The notes under the pieces were generated by a model. The model saw only the letters and a list, made by a program, of their open reading frames with translations, was not told the DNA's origin and did no database searches. 64,000 nt of DNA from OPU3-GD-OMZ sp964515235. Its GTDB lineage: Bacteria > Pseudomonadota > Gammaproteobacteria > Methylococcales > Methylomonadaceae. The position numbers were made by a program, and so were the translations under genes. The stretch covers positions 7,605 to 71,604 of the forward strand of contig CAZEVO010000006.1 of NCBI GenBank assembly GCA_964515235.1, read 5' to 3'. Shown piece after piece: positions 24,796 to 33,981 of this stretch. Every line of letters begins with the position of its first letter. The first letter of the stretch is position 1.

Positions 24796-25719
24796 ATGCG
24801 ATTAATTCGGGGGTTCAATCACTCAAAAAGGTTTCCTGATGGGTGTGTGTTAACAATTGGAAATTTTGATGGAGTGCACCTAGGTCATCAGTCTGTAATT
24901 CGTGGGCTAGTTCAAAAAGGCAAAACATTAGGGTTGCCGGTCGTTATTATGTTGTTTGAACCACAACCCTTGGAGTATTTTCAAGGGGGTAACGGCCCTG
25001 CGCGAATAACCCGATTACGTGAGAAACTGCAACAGTTAAAATGCTTGTCTGTTGATGAGGTATATATTCTCAGGTTCAGCAGTATTTTATCTGAATGGGA
25101 GCCTGAGTATTTTGTTCAAAAAGTATTATGTGATATTTTGAATGTTAAATATCTAGTTGTAGGTGATGATTTTCATTTTGGTAAAGCAAGGCGCGGTAAC
25201 TTCTCATTATTAAAATCTTGTGGTAATAAATTAGGGTTCGACGTTTGTGATACGCAGCCTTTCCTAATAAAGGGTGAAAGAGTGAGCAGCACCTTGATTC
25301 GTGATGCTTTAGCGGCAGGAGACATGAAAAGCGCTGCATTATTTTTGGGACGTCCTTTTTCTATCTGTGGGCGTGTTGTCCATGGAGACAAGCGGGGGCG
25401 TACCTTAGGTTTTCCGACTGCTAATATTGAAATGGCAAGGAAAAAAACCCCACTTGTCGGCGTTTTTGTTATTAACTTAACAGGATTGGGTGACCAAGTG
25501 ATTTGTGGTGTTGCTAATCTTGGAAGTAGGCCGACGGTTAGTGGCAGAGGTCTTTTGTTGGAGGTTCACTTATTTGACTTCGATGAAGATATCTATGGGC
25601 GTAACGTAGAAGTACATTTTAAGAAAAAAATTAGAGATGAAAAGCACTTTCAATCTCTAGAAGAACTTCAATTTCAGATTAGAGAAGATATAACGGTTGC
25701 GAAAGGCAATTTAGACTAA
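24796..25719 (+). CDS. ribF: Bifunctional riboflavin kinase / FMN adenylyltransferase
   Basis: A 307-residue enzyme that phosphorylates riboflavin to FMN and adenylylates it to FAD. The N-terminal nucleotidyltransferase domain (about 1-180) has LTIGNFDGVHLGHQSVI and VGDDFHFGKARRGN, then SSTLIRDALAAGD. The C-terminal kinase domain (about 185-305) has GRVVHGDKRGRTLGFPTANI with the PTAN motif, and LEVHLFDFDEDIYG. Length matches E. coli (313). It is 17 bases upstream of ileS on the same strand, the classic ribF-ileS-lspA run. Confidence 0.97.
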   Translation: MRLIRGFNHSKRFPDGCVLTIGNFDGVHLGHQSVIRGLVQKGKTLGLPVVIMLFEPQPLEYFQGGNGPARITRLREKLQQLKCLSVDEVYILRFSSILSEWEPEYFVQKVLCDILNVKYLVVGDDFHFGKARRGNFSLLKSCGNKLGFDVCDTQPFLIKGERVSSTLIRDALAAGDMKSAALFLGRPFSICGRVVHGDKRGRTLGFPTANIEMARKKTPLVGVFVINLTGLGDQVICGVANLGSRPTVSGRGLLLEVHLFDFDEDIYGRNVEVHFKKKIRDEKHFQSLEELQFQIREDITVAKGNLD

Positions 25720-25736
25720 TTAAAAACGATAGAAGC

Positions 25737-28559
25737 ATGGAATATAAAAAGACACTGAATTTACCTAAAACACCTTTTCCAATGAAGGCTAATTTGGCAC
25801 AAAGAGAGCCTGAACGTTTAAGTCATTGGCAAAAGTCATCTTTGTATCAGGCGATTAGAACGGCATATAGTGGACGGGAAAAATTTATTCTTCATGACGG
25901 CCCTCCATATGCCAATGGTGCAATTCATATAGGTCATGCGGTTAATAAAGTATTGAAAGATATGATTGTGAAATCAAAAACACTTAGTGGTTTTGATGCG
26001 CATTATATTCCTGGTTGGGATTGTCATGGGTTACCTATTGAGTTAATGGTAGAGAAAAAATCAGGGAAAGCGGGGGATAAGGTTAGTCCGGCAAAATTTC
26101 GTGAATTATGTCGAGATTATGCAGGCAAGCAAGTTTCTTTACAGAGAGATGAGTTTATTCGATTAGGTGTTTTTGGGGAATGGGAAACGCCTTATCTAAC
26201 AATGGATTATAGTGTTGAAGCAAATATAGTCCGTTCCTTAGGTAGAATTGCTAGTCGGGGGCACTTGCATCAGGGTGCTAAGCCGGTGCATTGGTGTACC
26301 GATTGTGGCTCCGCTTTAGCTGAGGCTGAAGTGGAATATGAGGATAAACAGTCGCCAGCGATTGATGTGAAATTTCAGGTTGTTGATGAGCACAGTTTTT
26401 GGGATAGATCTGAGCCGGTAGGCCATCGGGGAGAGGGTCCTGTTTCTTTTGTTATTTGGACAACAACACCGTGGACATTGCCGGCGAATCAGGCGGTTGC
26501 TCTGCATCCTGAATTGCAATATGTCGTTATTCAGTGTGTTTTAGACGGACGTTCAGAACGCTTAGTCGTCGCACAGGCTCTGGTGGAAGGTGTTGTCGCA
26601 AGGTATGGGATTGAGCAATATACAGTTATGACGATTGGTGTTGGCCAGAATTTTGAGACGTTGATTTTGCAGCATCCTTTTTATGACCGTCAGGTACCGG
26701 TTATCTTAGGGGGGCATGTAACGACAGATGCTGGTACTGGAGCGGTACACACAGCACCCGGTCATGGACAAGATGATTATTTGGTGGGGCTTAAGTATGA
26801 TTTACCTGTAGATAACCCGGTGGCAGATAATGGCGTGTTTTTACCCGGCACAGAATATTTTGCTGGCGAGCATGTTTTTAAAGCGAATAGCCATGTTCTA
26901 ACCGTGCTGAAAGAGAACGGTAAATTGGCTTGTGAGGCTACGCTTGAACATAGTTATCCGCATTGTTGGCGTCATAAAACACCCATTATTTTTAGAGCTA
27001 CTCCGCAATGGTTTATTGCAATGGATCAGGCAAATCTTCGTAAGATGGCTTTGACTGCGATTGACGATGTTCAGTGGATTCCTGAGTGGGGCAAGCTCAG
27101 GATTCAAAGTATGGTGGAAGGTCGACCTGACTGGTGTATTTCAAGGCAGCGAAATTGGGGTGTTCCCGTTGCTTTATTTGTTCATAAGATTACTCGTGAA
27201 TTGCACCCTGAAACGGAAACGTTAATTGAAAAAATTGCTAAACGTATTGAAGCAAGGGGAATCGAGGCGTGGTTTGACCTTGATGCGGAAGAACTGCTCG
27301 GTGCTGATGCAGAACATTATGAGAAAATGTCGGATACTCTCGATGTTTGGTTTGATTCAGGCGTGACGCATGCGAGTGTACTTCAGGAAAGAGAAAATTT
27401 ACACTACCCTGCAGACTTATATTTGGAAGGTTCGGATCAGCACCGTGGATGGTTTCAGTCATCTTTGTTAACGGCTATTGGGATGACTGGTGAAGCGCCA
27501 TATAAAGCTGTATTAACGCATGGTTTTGTTGTCGATGCTGAAGGTCGAAAGATGTCAAAATCAAAAGGTAATGTCGTTGCGCCACAAACAATTATGAAAA
27601 CTTTGGGTGCTGACGTTTTGCGTTTATGGGTTGCGGCAACTGATTATCGGGGTGAAATGTCGGTTTCTGACGAGATTCTAAAGCGTACTTCAGATGTGTA
27701 TCGAAGATTGCGTAATACGGCGCGTTTTTTGCTGTCTAATTTAGATGGTTTTGACCCTGCTACAGATTGTGTGGCGCCCGATGATTTACTGTTTTTGGAT
27801 AAATGGGTTGTTGACCGTTCTTATGAGTTACAACAGCAAGTGATAACGGCTTATGATAACTATGAATTTTTACAGGTTTATCAAAAAGTACATCACTTTT
27901 GTGCAATTGATTTAGGCGGTTTTTATTTGGATGTGATTAAAGACCGGCAATATACCGTTAAAGAAGGTAGTTTGGCGCGAAGATCTGGTCAGACGGCCAT
28001 GTATCATGTTGCTGAAGCTCTAACGCGTTGGTTAGCACCGATTACCTGTTATACAGCGGATGAGATTTGGTCGTATTTACCTGGGGAACGGTCAGAGAGT
28101 GTCTTTTTAGAAACTTGGTATGATGGCTTGTTTCAATTAACAGAGGGTGATTTGTTTAGCCGACAAGACTGGGAAAAAGTTATTACTATTCGTGAAGTGG
28201 TTAGTAAAGAACTTGAGGCATTAAGGCAGGCGGGTGATATTGGCGCGTCATTGAATGCTGAGATAGAGCTATTTTGTTCGAACGAAATACAAGAATTGTT
28301 GCAACGTTTAGGATCTGAATTACGTTTTGTTTTTATTACTTCGGCTGCAAGGGTCAGAAATATAACAGAATGTACGGATGATGTGATTAGTACTGAAGTT
28401 GCAGGAGTCAAGGTCAAGTTAGTTGTTTCTTCCCATGAAAAATGTGTGCGTTGTTGGCATCATTCCGAAGATATCGGGCAGGATGAGTCACATCCTGAAC
28501 TATGTGGGCGCTGCGTTGAAAACGTTTGTGCTGATGGTGAAGTGCGAGTATTTGTCTAA
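25737..28559 (+). CDS. ileS: Isoleucyl-tRNA synthetase
   Basis: A 940-residue class Ia synthetase. HIGH motif: PPYANGAIHIGHAVNKVLKD (about residue 58). The CP1 editing domain includes TTTPWTLPANQAV and GTGAVHTAPGHGQDDY. KMSKS is at VDAEGRKMSKSKGNVV (about residue 600). The anticodon-binding domain follows and a C-terminal zinc knuckle uses C-V-R-C-W and C-G-R-C (about residues 902-925), marking the bacterial mupirocin-sensitive type 1 form. E. coli IleRS is 938 residues. It lies between ribF and lspA; the lspA start is one base after its stop. Confidence 0.98.
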   Translation: MEYKKTLNLPKTPFPMKANLAQREPERLSHWQKSSLYQAIRTAYSGREKFILHDGPPYANGAIHIGHAVNKVLKDMIVKSKTLSGFDAHYIPGWDCHGLPIELMVEKKSGKAGDKVSPAKFRELCRDYAGKQVSLQRDEFIRLGVFGEWETPYLTMDYSVEANIVRSLGRIASRGHLHQGAKPVHWCTDCGSALAEAEVEYEDKQSPAIDVKFQVVDEHSFWDRSEPVGHRGEGPVSFVIWTTTPWTLPANQAVALHPELQYVVIQCVLDGRSERLVVAQALVEGVVARYGIEQYTVMTIGVGQNFETLILQHPFYDRQVPVILGGHVTTDAGTGAVHTAPGHGQDDYLVGLKYDLPVDNPVADNGVFLPGTEYFAGEHVFKANSHVLTVLKENGKLACEATLEHSYPHCWRHKTPIIFRATPQWFIAMDQANLRKMALTAIDDVQWIPEWGKLRIQSMVEGRPDWCISRQRNWGVPVALFVHKITRELHPETETLIEKIAKRIEARGIEAWFDLDAEELLGADAEHYEKMSDTLDVWFDSGVTHASVLQERENLHYPADLYLEGSDQHRGWFQSSLLTAIGMTGEAPYKAVLTHGFVVDAEGRKMSKSKGNVVAPQTIMKTLGADVLRLWVAATDYRGEMSVSDEILKRTSDVYRRLRNTARFLLSNLDGFDPATDCVAPDDLLFLDKWVVDRSYELQQQVITAYDNYEFLQVYQKVHHFCAIDLGGFYLDVIKDRQYTVKEGSLARRSGQTAMYHVAEALTRWLAPITCYTADEIWSYLPGERSESVFLETWYDGLFQLTEGDLFSRQDWEKVITIREVVSKELEALRQAGDIGASLNAEIELFCSNEIQELLQRLGSELRFVFITSAARVRNITECTDDVISTEVAGVKVKLVVSSHEKCVRCWHHSEDIGQDESHPELCGRCVENVCADGEVRVFV

Positions 28560-28560
28560 A

Positions 28561-29040
28561 GTGAATAATTCTATGATTCGTTGGTTATGGTTGTCTGTGG
28601 TCATGGTGTTGCTGGATCAAGTTACAAAATTCGCAGTACTTGCAACAATGGAGTTGTATCAGACGATTGCGATTATGCCGTTTTTTAATTTGACTTATGT
28701 GCATAACACCGGCGCTGCGTTTAGTTTTCTCAGTCAGGCTGGTGGGTGGCAGCGGTGGTTTTTTGCATTGTTCGCGGTCGTCATTAGTATTGTTTTGGTT
28801 GTTTGGTTAATTAGATTAAAACCACATGAATGTTTGATGGCAATGGCTTTATCGTTGGTTTTAGGCGGTGCTATAGGGAACTTGATTGATCGTGTTGTTT
28901 TTGGTTATGTGATTGACTTTATCGATTTTTATTATCAATCATGGCATTGGCCTGTTTTTAATGTTGCTGATTGTGCTATTACTGCAGGGGTTGGGTTGAT
29001 GATCCTAGACTCTTTTTCATTAAAGGCAAGTGATTCATAG
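28561..29040 (+). CDS. lspA: Lipoprotein signal peptidase
   Basis: A 159-residue inner-membrane aspartyl protease that removes signal peptides from diacylglyceryl-prolipoproteins. Four membrane helices are visible. The catalytic aspartates sit in NLIDRVVFGYVIDFIDF (D at about 118) and FNVADCAITAG (D at about 140); VHNTGAAFSFLS is another family block. The start is GTG 28561, one base after the ileS stop, or ATG 28573 four codons on. The longer open frame back to 28423 lies inside ileS and encodes no family sequence, so I reject it. The lpoA, dolP and fdh-linked lipoproteins in this window would be substrates. The ispH and fkpB genes that often follow are missing. Confidence 0.95.
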   Translation: MNNSMIRWLWLSVVMVLLDQVTKFAVLATMELYQTIAIMPFFNLTYVHNTGAAFSFLSQAGGWQRWFFALFAVVISIVLVVWLIRLKPHECLMAMALSLVLGGAIGNLIDRVVFGYVIDFIDFYYQSWHWPVFNVADCAITAGVGLMILDSFSLKASDS

Positions 29041-29053
29041 CTGGGTTGATAGA

Positions 29054-29602
29054 TTAAATTGTGTTGAGTAGTTGATATGTTTTTTCCCAGTTAAAATAGC
29101 GGCCTGGGTCGCTTTTTCTTTCGGGAGCAATGGTGCTATGGCTGGTTATTCGTTCAGATGATAATCTTGGATAATGTGATATTAATTGTTTTAACACGTG
29201 CGCAAGTGAGAGGTATTGCTCTTCTTGGTAGGGTGTATCATCAGTCCCCTCCATTTCAATGCCGATTGAGAAATCATTGCATTTATGTCGACCTTGATAG
29301 CATGACTTTCCGGCATGCCAAGCACGCATATTAAAGGGAACATATTGCGTTAGGTCCCCGTTTCTTCGGATAAGAATGTGGGCAGAAACTTTCATTGTTG
29401 CAATGGACTGAAAGGACGGGTCTGCTTGAGCTAATAACTGATTGCAGAATAAGAGGTCAATATTATTATTGTTATATTGTCCGGCAGGCAGACTAATGCA
29501 ATGAATAACTATAAGTGAAATATCAGATTGATCGGGACGTTCATCGCAATTAGGAGAAGGGCGATAAATTGCTTGATCTAGCCGGTGTTTGGTTATTTGC
29601 AT
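29054..29602 (-). CDS. ampD: 1,6-anhydro-N-acetylmuramyl-L-alanine amidase
   Basis: A 182-residue cytoplasmic zinc amidase that trims recycled anhydromuropeptides and so lowers AmpR-activating signals. Motifs: S-L-I-V-I-H-C-I-S-L with the first zinc His (about 35), NDFSIGIEMEG (about 110) with the structural Glu, and HSTIAPERKSDPG (about 150-162) with zinc His and Asp and the catalytic Lys. E. coli AmpD is 183 residues. It is convergent with lspA (13-base gap) and divergent from nadC, an ampD/nadC pairing conserved in gammaproteobacteria. No ampC or ampR is seen. Confidence 0.95.
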   Translation of the reverse strand: MQITKHRLDQAIYRPSPNCDERPDQSDISLIVIHCISLPAGQYNNNNIDLLFCNQLLAQADPSFQSIATMKVSAHILIRRNGDLTQYVPFNMRAWHAGKSCYQGRHKCNDFSIGIEMEGTDDTPYQEEQYLSLAHVLKQLISHYPRLSSERITSHSTIAPERKSDPGRYFNWEKTYQLLNTI

Positions 29603-29717
29603 GGTTGTCAGTTGGTAGTGTTCTTTACGTTATTAGATAGAAATTGTCGGTAAATTGTCAAGGTTATGCGTTTAACGTTTTCTTGCAGTAGTTTTGATTA
29701 ATGAGGAAGTATTGATA

Positions 29718-30545
29718 ATGGTGAGTATTGAAGAACAAGTTAATTCCTTTTTGCGTGAAGATGTAGGGTCAGGTGATTTAACAGCATTGATTGTTCCAGA
29801 AGAATCTCAGGCTGTTGCAACGATTATAACTCGACAGGGAATGATTGTTTGTGGTCAGGCATGGTTAGATGCTGTCTTTAGAACTTTAGATGCCGGTGTT
29901 GAAATCATTTGGTTGGTTGAGGAGGGTGAGTGGGTTGATGCGGATTCGCAATTGTGTACTCTTTCAGGGAATGCACGCGCTTTACTGACAGGAGAGCGTA
30001 CTGCACTCAATATTTTACAGACATTATCTGCTGTGGCGACTGAGTCATGGCAGTTTTCGAGTGCGGTTGATGGGACAAATTGTCAAATTCTTGATACGCG
30101 TAAGACTTTGCCGGGGCTTCGTTTTGCACAAAAATATGCTGTGAAGTGTGGTGGGTGTTTAAATCATCGGTTTGGGTTGTTTGACGGCATTTTAATTAAA
30201 GAGAATCATATTCTTGCTGCAGGATCAATTTCAGCGGCGGTATCTCGAGCTCGGCTAATTAGCTCAGTTATGGTTGAAGTTGAGGTGGAAAATCAACGTG
30301 AATTGAGGGAGGCTGTTGCGGCACGACCTGACCGGATTATGCTGGATAATTTTTCTCTTGATGAGATGCGTGAGGCAGTGGCGTGGGTTGCAGGGCGCAT
30401 TCCATTGGAAGCGTCGGGTGATGTGACGTTGGAGGCTATTAATTCAATTGCGCAGACCGGCGTTGATTTTATTTCAGTAGGCGCATTAACAAAACACATT
30501 GAGGCTATTGATCTTTCAATGCGTATTTCTGTTGACGGTAGTTAA
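29718..30545 (+). CDS. nadC: Nicotinate-nucleotide pyrophosphorylase (carboxylating)
   Basis: A 275-residue quinolinate phosphoribosyltransferase for de novo NAD synthesis. Motifs are REDVGSGDLTA near the start, GERTALNILQTLSAVAT (about 94), ILDTRKTLPGLR (about 130), KYAVKCGGCLNHRFGLFDGILIKENH and VEVENQRELREA. ATG 29718 is chosen: GAGGAA lies about nine bases upstream. A TTG at 29694 would add eight residues that are not part of the family. It is divergent from ampD and convergent with dolP across 27 bases. Confidence 0.97.
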   Translation: MVSIEEQVNSFLREDVGSGDLTALIVPEESQAVATIITRQGMIVCGQAWLDAVFRTLDAGVEIIWLVEEGEWVDADSQLCTLSGNARALLTGERTALNILQTLSAVATESWQFSSAVDGTNCQILDTRKTLPGLRFAQKYAVKCGGCLNHRFGLFDGILIKENHILAAGSISAAVSRARLISSVMVEVEVENQRELREAVAARPDRIMLDNFSLDEMREAVAWVAGRIPLEASGDVTLEAINSIAQTGVDFISVGALTKHIEAIDLSMRISVDGS

Positions 30546-30572
30546 TAAAGGTAAGGAATATTTTTTGATAGT

Positions 30573-31154
30573 CTAATCAATGTATTCAAATGCTTGGATA
30601 ACGTTGTTGACCCCTGATATTTTGTTCGCTCGGTTGATAATTGCTTTGGCTTCTGCTTTTCGGACTAAACCCATGAGATAAACAGTAGAATGTTCAGTGA
30701 TAACTTTAACGCGAGTCGCATCAAAGCCAGGAATGTAGTTAATGTTGGCTAAGTCTGATTTGACTTTAGCGGTAATAAAAGCATCACGGTTGCGAGCGTA
30801 GAATGAGCTGGGTTGGCTTGTTCTTAAATGATCGTGAACAAATTTAACGCCAGGGATAACTCGTAAAATAGCAATGGCTTTTTTATGTAAGTTGAGCGTT
30901 GGCGTTTCGCCGGTCACAAGGATTGCGCTGTTATAAGTCGTGACATTAATGTGGGCATTAGCAAAGAGGGATTCATTGCTTAACAGGTCCATCCAAGCTC
31001 TTTGTTCAATAATTTCATCATTAAAAACTGTGTCGCTGTGTCGTCGGTCGTGGAGTATAGAAAGTCCAGAGACCTCTGATGCAAATGTACCAAGTTGGCT
31101 GCAGCCACTTAATAGGCTGAGAGTGCAGAGTAGGTAAAGGCGAAATAGTGTCAT
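30573..31154 (-). CDS. dolP: BON-domain outer-membrane lipoprotein, DolP/YraP family
   Basis: A 193-residue lipoprotein. The signal (MTLFRLYLLCTLSLLSGCSQ) ends in lipobox L-S-G-C at residue 18. Two BON domains follow: about residues 40-110 and 115-190, the second with ITEHSTVYLMGLVRKAEAKAIINRA. DolP dually binds phospholipid and supports outer-membrane integrity and BAM function. E. coli DolP is 191 residues. It is last of the lpoA-yraN-diaA-dolP block, four bases after diaA, in the order found in E. coli (yraM-yraN-diaA-yraP). Confidence 0.93.
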   Translation of the reverse strand: MTLFRLYLLCTLSLLSGCSQLGTFASEVSGLSILHDRRHSDTVFNDEIIEQRAWMDLLSNESLFANAHINVTTYNSAILVTGETPTLNLHKKAIAILRVIPGVKFVHDHLRTSQPSSFYARNRDAFITAKVKSDLANINYIPGFDATRVKVITEHSTVYLMGLVRKAEAKAIINRANKISGVNNVIQAFEYID

Positions 31155-31158
31155 AATT

Positions 31159-31740
31159 TCAGTTCCCGAATAATTGATGGTCGATCAGGTCACAAAGGCA
31201 GTGTGTGATTAACAAATGGGTTTCTTGAATGCGGGCAGTTGATTTTGAAGGGACTCTGATCTCAATGTCACTCCCAAGTAATAGTCCGGAGACGATGCCG
31301 CCGTCTTTTCCGGTTAACGCAATAGTTGGAATTTTTTTATCATGTGCAGCATTAATGACTTGAACGATCGAGTCTGAGTTGCCGCTAGTTGTATAGGTGA
31401 CCAGTATATCGCCTGATTGTCCTAAGGCTTTTAGTTGTTTTGCAAAAACGAGATTGTAGTGATAGTCATTGGCAATAGATGTGATTGTTGAGCTGTCTGT
31501 GGTCAGCGCGATGGCTGGCAGTGGCGGACGCTCCCGTTCAAAACGATTAATTAATTCAGAGGAAAAGTGCTGGGCATCAGCTGCTGACCCACCATTACCA
31601 CAAGTTAATATTTTTTTTCCCTCGAGCAGGGCTGAGACTAATAATTGTGCAGCATCACTAATGTCTTGTCCTAACAAGGCGGCTGCGGCTTGTTTGGTTT
31701 CGATGCTGTCATTAAATTGTTGTTTAATACGGTCTTGCAT
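31159..31740 (-). CDS. diaA: DnaA initiator-associating protein DiaA, SIS domain
   Basis: A 193-residue sugar-isomerase-fold protein that in E. coli forms tetramers and helps DnaA assemble at oriC. SIS marks: KILTCGNGGSAADAQHFSSEL (abbreviated core GNGGSAADA, about 46-54), ALTTDSSTITSIANDY, and LVTYTTSGNSDSI. It could also be read as GmhA phosphoheptose isomerase from sequence alone, since both are close paralogues. The lpoA-yraN-diaA-dolP context favours DiaA. E. coli DiaA is 196 residues. It lies 12 bases after yraN. Confidence 0.9.
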   Translation of the reverse strand: MQDRIKQQFNDSIETKQAAAALLGQDISDAAQLLVSALLEGKKILTCGNGGSAADAQHFSSELINRFERERPPLPAIALTTDSSTITSIANDYHYNLVFAKQLKALGQSGDILVTYTTSGNSDSIVQVINAAHDKKIPTIALTGKDGGIVSGLLLGSDIEIRVPSKSTARIQETHLLITHCLCDLIDHQLFGN

Positions 31741-31752
31741 AATTATTGGGTT

Positions 31753-32127
31753 TTATAAGCAGTCTTGAAAAACATTTTTTATCCAATTGCAGGAAACATC
31801 TTTTGATGTGTTCGGTGTGATTGCGACGACATCAAATCTGATAGCTTCTGTTATTTGATTAGTCATTATAAAATGTTGTGCGGTTTTAATGATACGGTTT
31901 TGTTTTTTTTTAGTGATGCTTTCAGTAGCTGAGCCAAAGGTATTATACGAGCGGTACCGGACTTCAATGAAAACTAGAATATTATTGTCTTTCATAATCA
32001 AATCTATTTCGCCAAAGCGCGTACGGTAGTTTCTATCGATAGGAGATAGCCCGTTTGTCATTAGGAAGTTATGGGCAATTTCTTCGGCGAGAGCACCTTT
32101 TGCTATTTTTTGTGGGTCTTTTGGCAT
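31753..32127 (-). CDS. YraN family (UPF0102) nuclease-like protein
   Basis: A 124-residue member of the YraN family. The core GEIDLIMKDNNILVFIEVRYRS (core E-I-D-L-I, then F-I-E-V-R) contains the E-D-ExK-type residues of a restriction-endonuclease-like fold, although R replaces the usual K of V-K/R. N-terminal G-A-L-A-E-E-I-A-H-N-F-L is also typical. Function in bacteria is not established. ATG 32127 shares one base with the lpoA stop, so they are coupled. Same position as in E. coli. Confidence 0.92.
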   Translation of the reverse strand: MPKDPQKIAKGALAEEIAHNFLMTNGLSPIDRNYRTRFGEIDLIMKDNNILVFIEVRYRSYNTFGSATESITKKKQNRIIKTAQHFIMTNQITEAIRFDVVAITPNTSKDVSCNWIKNVFQDCL

Positions 32128-33953
32128 TATGGGTACAGTGCTTGATGTGGAGTAAAGCCTAATAGTTTAGGTTTGCCTGCTATGAACTTTGCGCAAACGA
32201 GTTGGCGACTGATTTGATTGTTTTTGTTCAGGAGAAGGTTTCCAGTCGCGCCTTTGAACAGTATAGTTGGTAGATCTTTTAGATGTGGAATGAGTTGATT
32301 AGCATCGATGCCTAAGGCAATCAGTCGGAGATAAGGTTGTGGGAATTGCTGCCAGGAAGACCTTAAGTTTGTAAGACTTAAGGTGCCTGGATAAGTTGGT
32401 TTGAATAACCAAGGGATATCGCAGAAAGTGATAGCATCTAGGTCATTATCTTGAGATGGGTTGGGAAGACCAGAGTATATTTGAGACGTTGCGTAAACGG
32501 GTAGTGCTTCGGCCTGATAAAATTGTAGCTGAGGTTTTAATAATCGTGCAGAGCGGGGCTGGCCGATGAGAAAAATAGCATCAATATCTTGTCGTCTTCT
32601 GGCAGTTGCTTTTAGCTCAGGAATAAAGGTTTTGAGCTTTTTGATGCGCGCATTACTTTCGTTAAGGTTCAGTAAGCGTTGAATAGGGGCAGAAAAATCA
32701 TTTTTTTCAGGCGAATAGGATTGGCTATTGATAATGAGTCGTTCTTGTTTGGGCCAGAAATGTTCTAGGTAGTGTTTTAATCTCTTGCCGGTGGATGTGT
32801 CTGGGTGTAATGATAATATGCGGTTATGCCCTTGTTGTGTCGCTTTCATGGTTAGTTGAAAGATGTCGTCTACTGGTGAGAGGCTGAGTTGGTAGAGGTT
32901 TTTCTTAGCCAAGTCATCAATTTGATTTAGTGCTAGAACGGGAACTTTTAATGTTTTTATTTGAGCTAGCTGTAAAATGTTTTGTTTCTCTAGGGGTCCA
33001 ATAATGAGTTCAGCTCCATCATTAACGGCCTGTTGGTAAAGTTGTTTAGAATCCTTTTCAGCGCTGTCGTAAAACTGTATAGCGGGTCGATTTGTAGTGT
33101 TGTTATAGTAGGCTGCAAGGAACCCTTCTTTGATAGCATTTGCTTGCTGGGTATGGGGTCCGCTATTCGGAAGTATTAATGCAATTGAATGGAGCGATGT
33201 TTTTTGGGGTTGAGTTAAGTAGCCGTTAAGAAAGTCTTGGGAGATTGGTATTTGGGGGTGTTGTTTTAGCCAATATGTAATTTCTTGCTCTCGGCTGGGT
33301 GTTGTGCGAACGGTTTTACGTAATAATTGAGTGAGTGAGACCCAGTCGCGAAGATCGCTTGATTTGAGCAGTTCTAGTTTTTCAGTGGATAGGTGTTGTA
33401 GAGTTCCTATTATTTTGGTAAGAGAGTGTTGTTGTTCGGTGATTGAAAGTCGAGGTAGAAGTGCGATTTGAGTACGTAAACTTTTGACGGATTGACCGGT
33501 CAGCATATAGCTCTGGGCTAAACAACGGTGGTAGATTATTTGGTCTTCCGGGTTTAGGTGTTGTGGTGATAGGCGCGAAAGTTGTTTGAGTGCATTTTTG
33601 GCGGCATGATAATGCAAGTTCACTTGCGCAAATAGAAAGTTAAGATATAAACGTTGTTCTTGGGTTAAGTGCTTTGGGTCGATGTTTTTGGCATAAATTA
33701 AGGTGCTTGGGAAATCGCCTGATTTAATTAAAGCATGGATTGCCTTAAAGCGAAAAAGATCTTGTAGCGGGCTTTTTTTATCAGCTAATTGCTGATAAAT
33801 TTTTGCAGCTGCTTTGAAGTTGCCGTGGGTAACTAAGTTTTCTGCTGTTTTACTTTTCTCGGTAGTTAAGTTTTCTTTGTAGGTCTTGTTGCTACAACCG
33901 CTAATTAGGCTGAAAAATAATAAGGTGAGAAAATAGAAGTTATGCTGTTTCAT
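32127..33953 (-). CDS. lpoA: Penicillin-binding protein activator LpoA
   Basis: A 608-residue outer-membrane lipoprotein that reaches through the periplasm to stimulate the PBP1A synthase. Signal peptide with lipobox L-I-S-G-C at about residue 20 (MKQHNFYFLTLLFFSLISGC). The N-terminal half (about 30-235) is helical and TPR-like. The C-terminal half (about 250-605) is a periplasmic-binding-protein-like (LppC) domain with SIALILPNSGPHTQQANAIK, GAELIIGPLEKQNI and DAIFLIGQPRSARLLKPQLQF. E. coli LpoA is 678 residues; the linker is shorter here. Divergent from rsmI with 28 bases between, and leads the yraN-diaA-dolP run. Confidence 0.93.
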   Translation of the reverse strand: MKQHNFYFLTLLFFSLISGCSNKTYKENLTTEKSKTAENLVTHGNFKAAAKIYQQLADKKSPLQDLFRFKAIHALIKSGDFPSTLIYAKNIDPKHLTQEQRLYLNFLFAQVNLHYHAAKNALKQLSRLSPQHLNPEDQIIYHRCLAQSYMLTGQSVKSLRTQIALLPRLSITEQQHSLTKIIGTLQHLSTEKLELLKSSDLRDWVSLTQLLRKTVRTTPSREQEITYWLKQHPQIPISQDFLNGYLTQPQKTSLHSIALILPNSGPHTQQANAIKEGFLAAYYNNTTNRPAIQFYDSAEKDSKQLYQQAVNDGAELIIGPLEKQNILQLAQIKTLKVPVLALNQIDDLAKKNLYQLSLSPVDDIFQLTMKATQQGHNRILSLHPDTSTGKRLKHYLEHFWPKQERLIINSQSYSPEKNDFSAPIQRLLNLNESNARIKKLKTFIPELKATARRRQDIDAIFLIGQPRSARLLKPQLQFYQAEALPVYATSQIYSGLPNPSQDNDLDAITFCDIPWLFKPTYPGTLSLTNLRSSWQQFPQPYLRLIALGIDANQLIPHLKDLPTILFKGATGNLLLNKNNQISRQLVCAKFIAGKPKLLGFTPHQALYP

Positions 33954-33981
33954 TACATGTTTGGATTAAAAGAGGATTTGA

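Noticed and set aside
28423..28560. N-terminal extension of lspA inside ileS
   Set aside because: It overlaps the zinc-knuckle end of ileS and encodes nothing like the LspA family; GTG 28561 or ATG 28573 fits.
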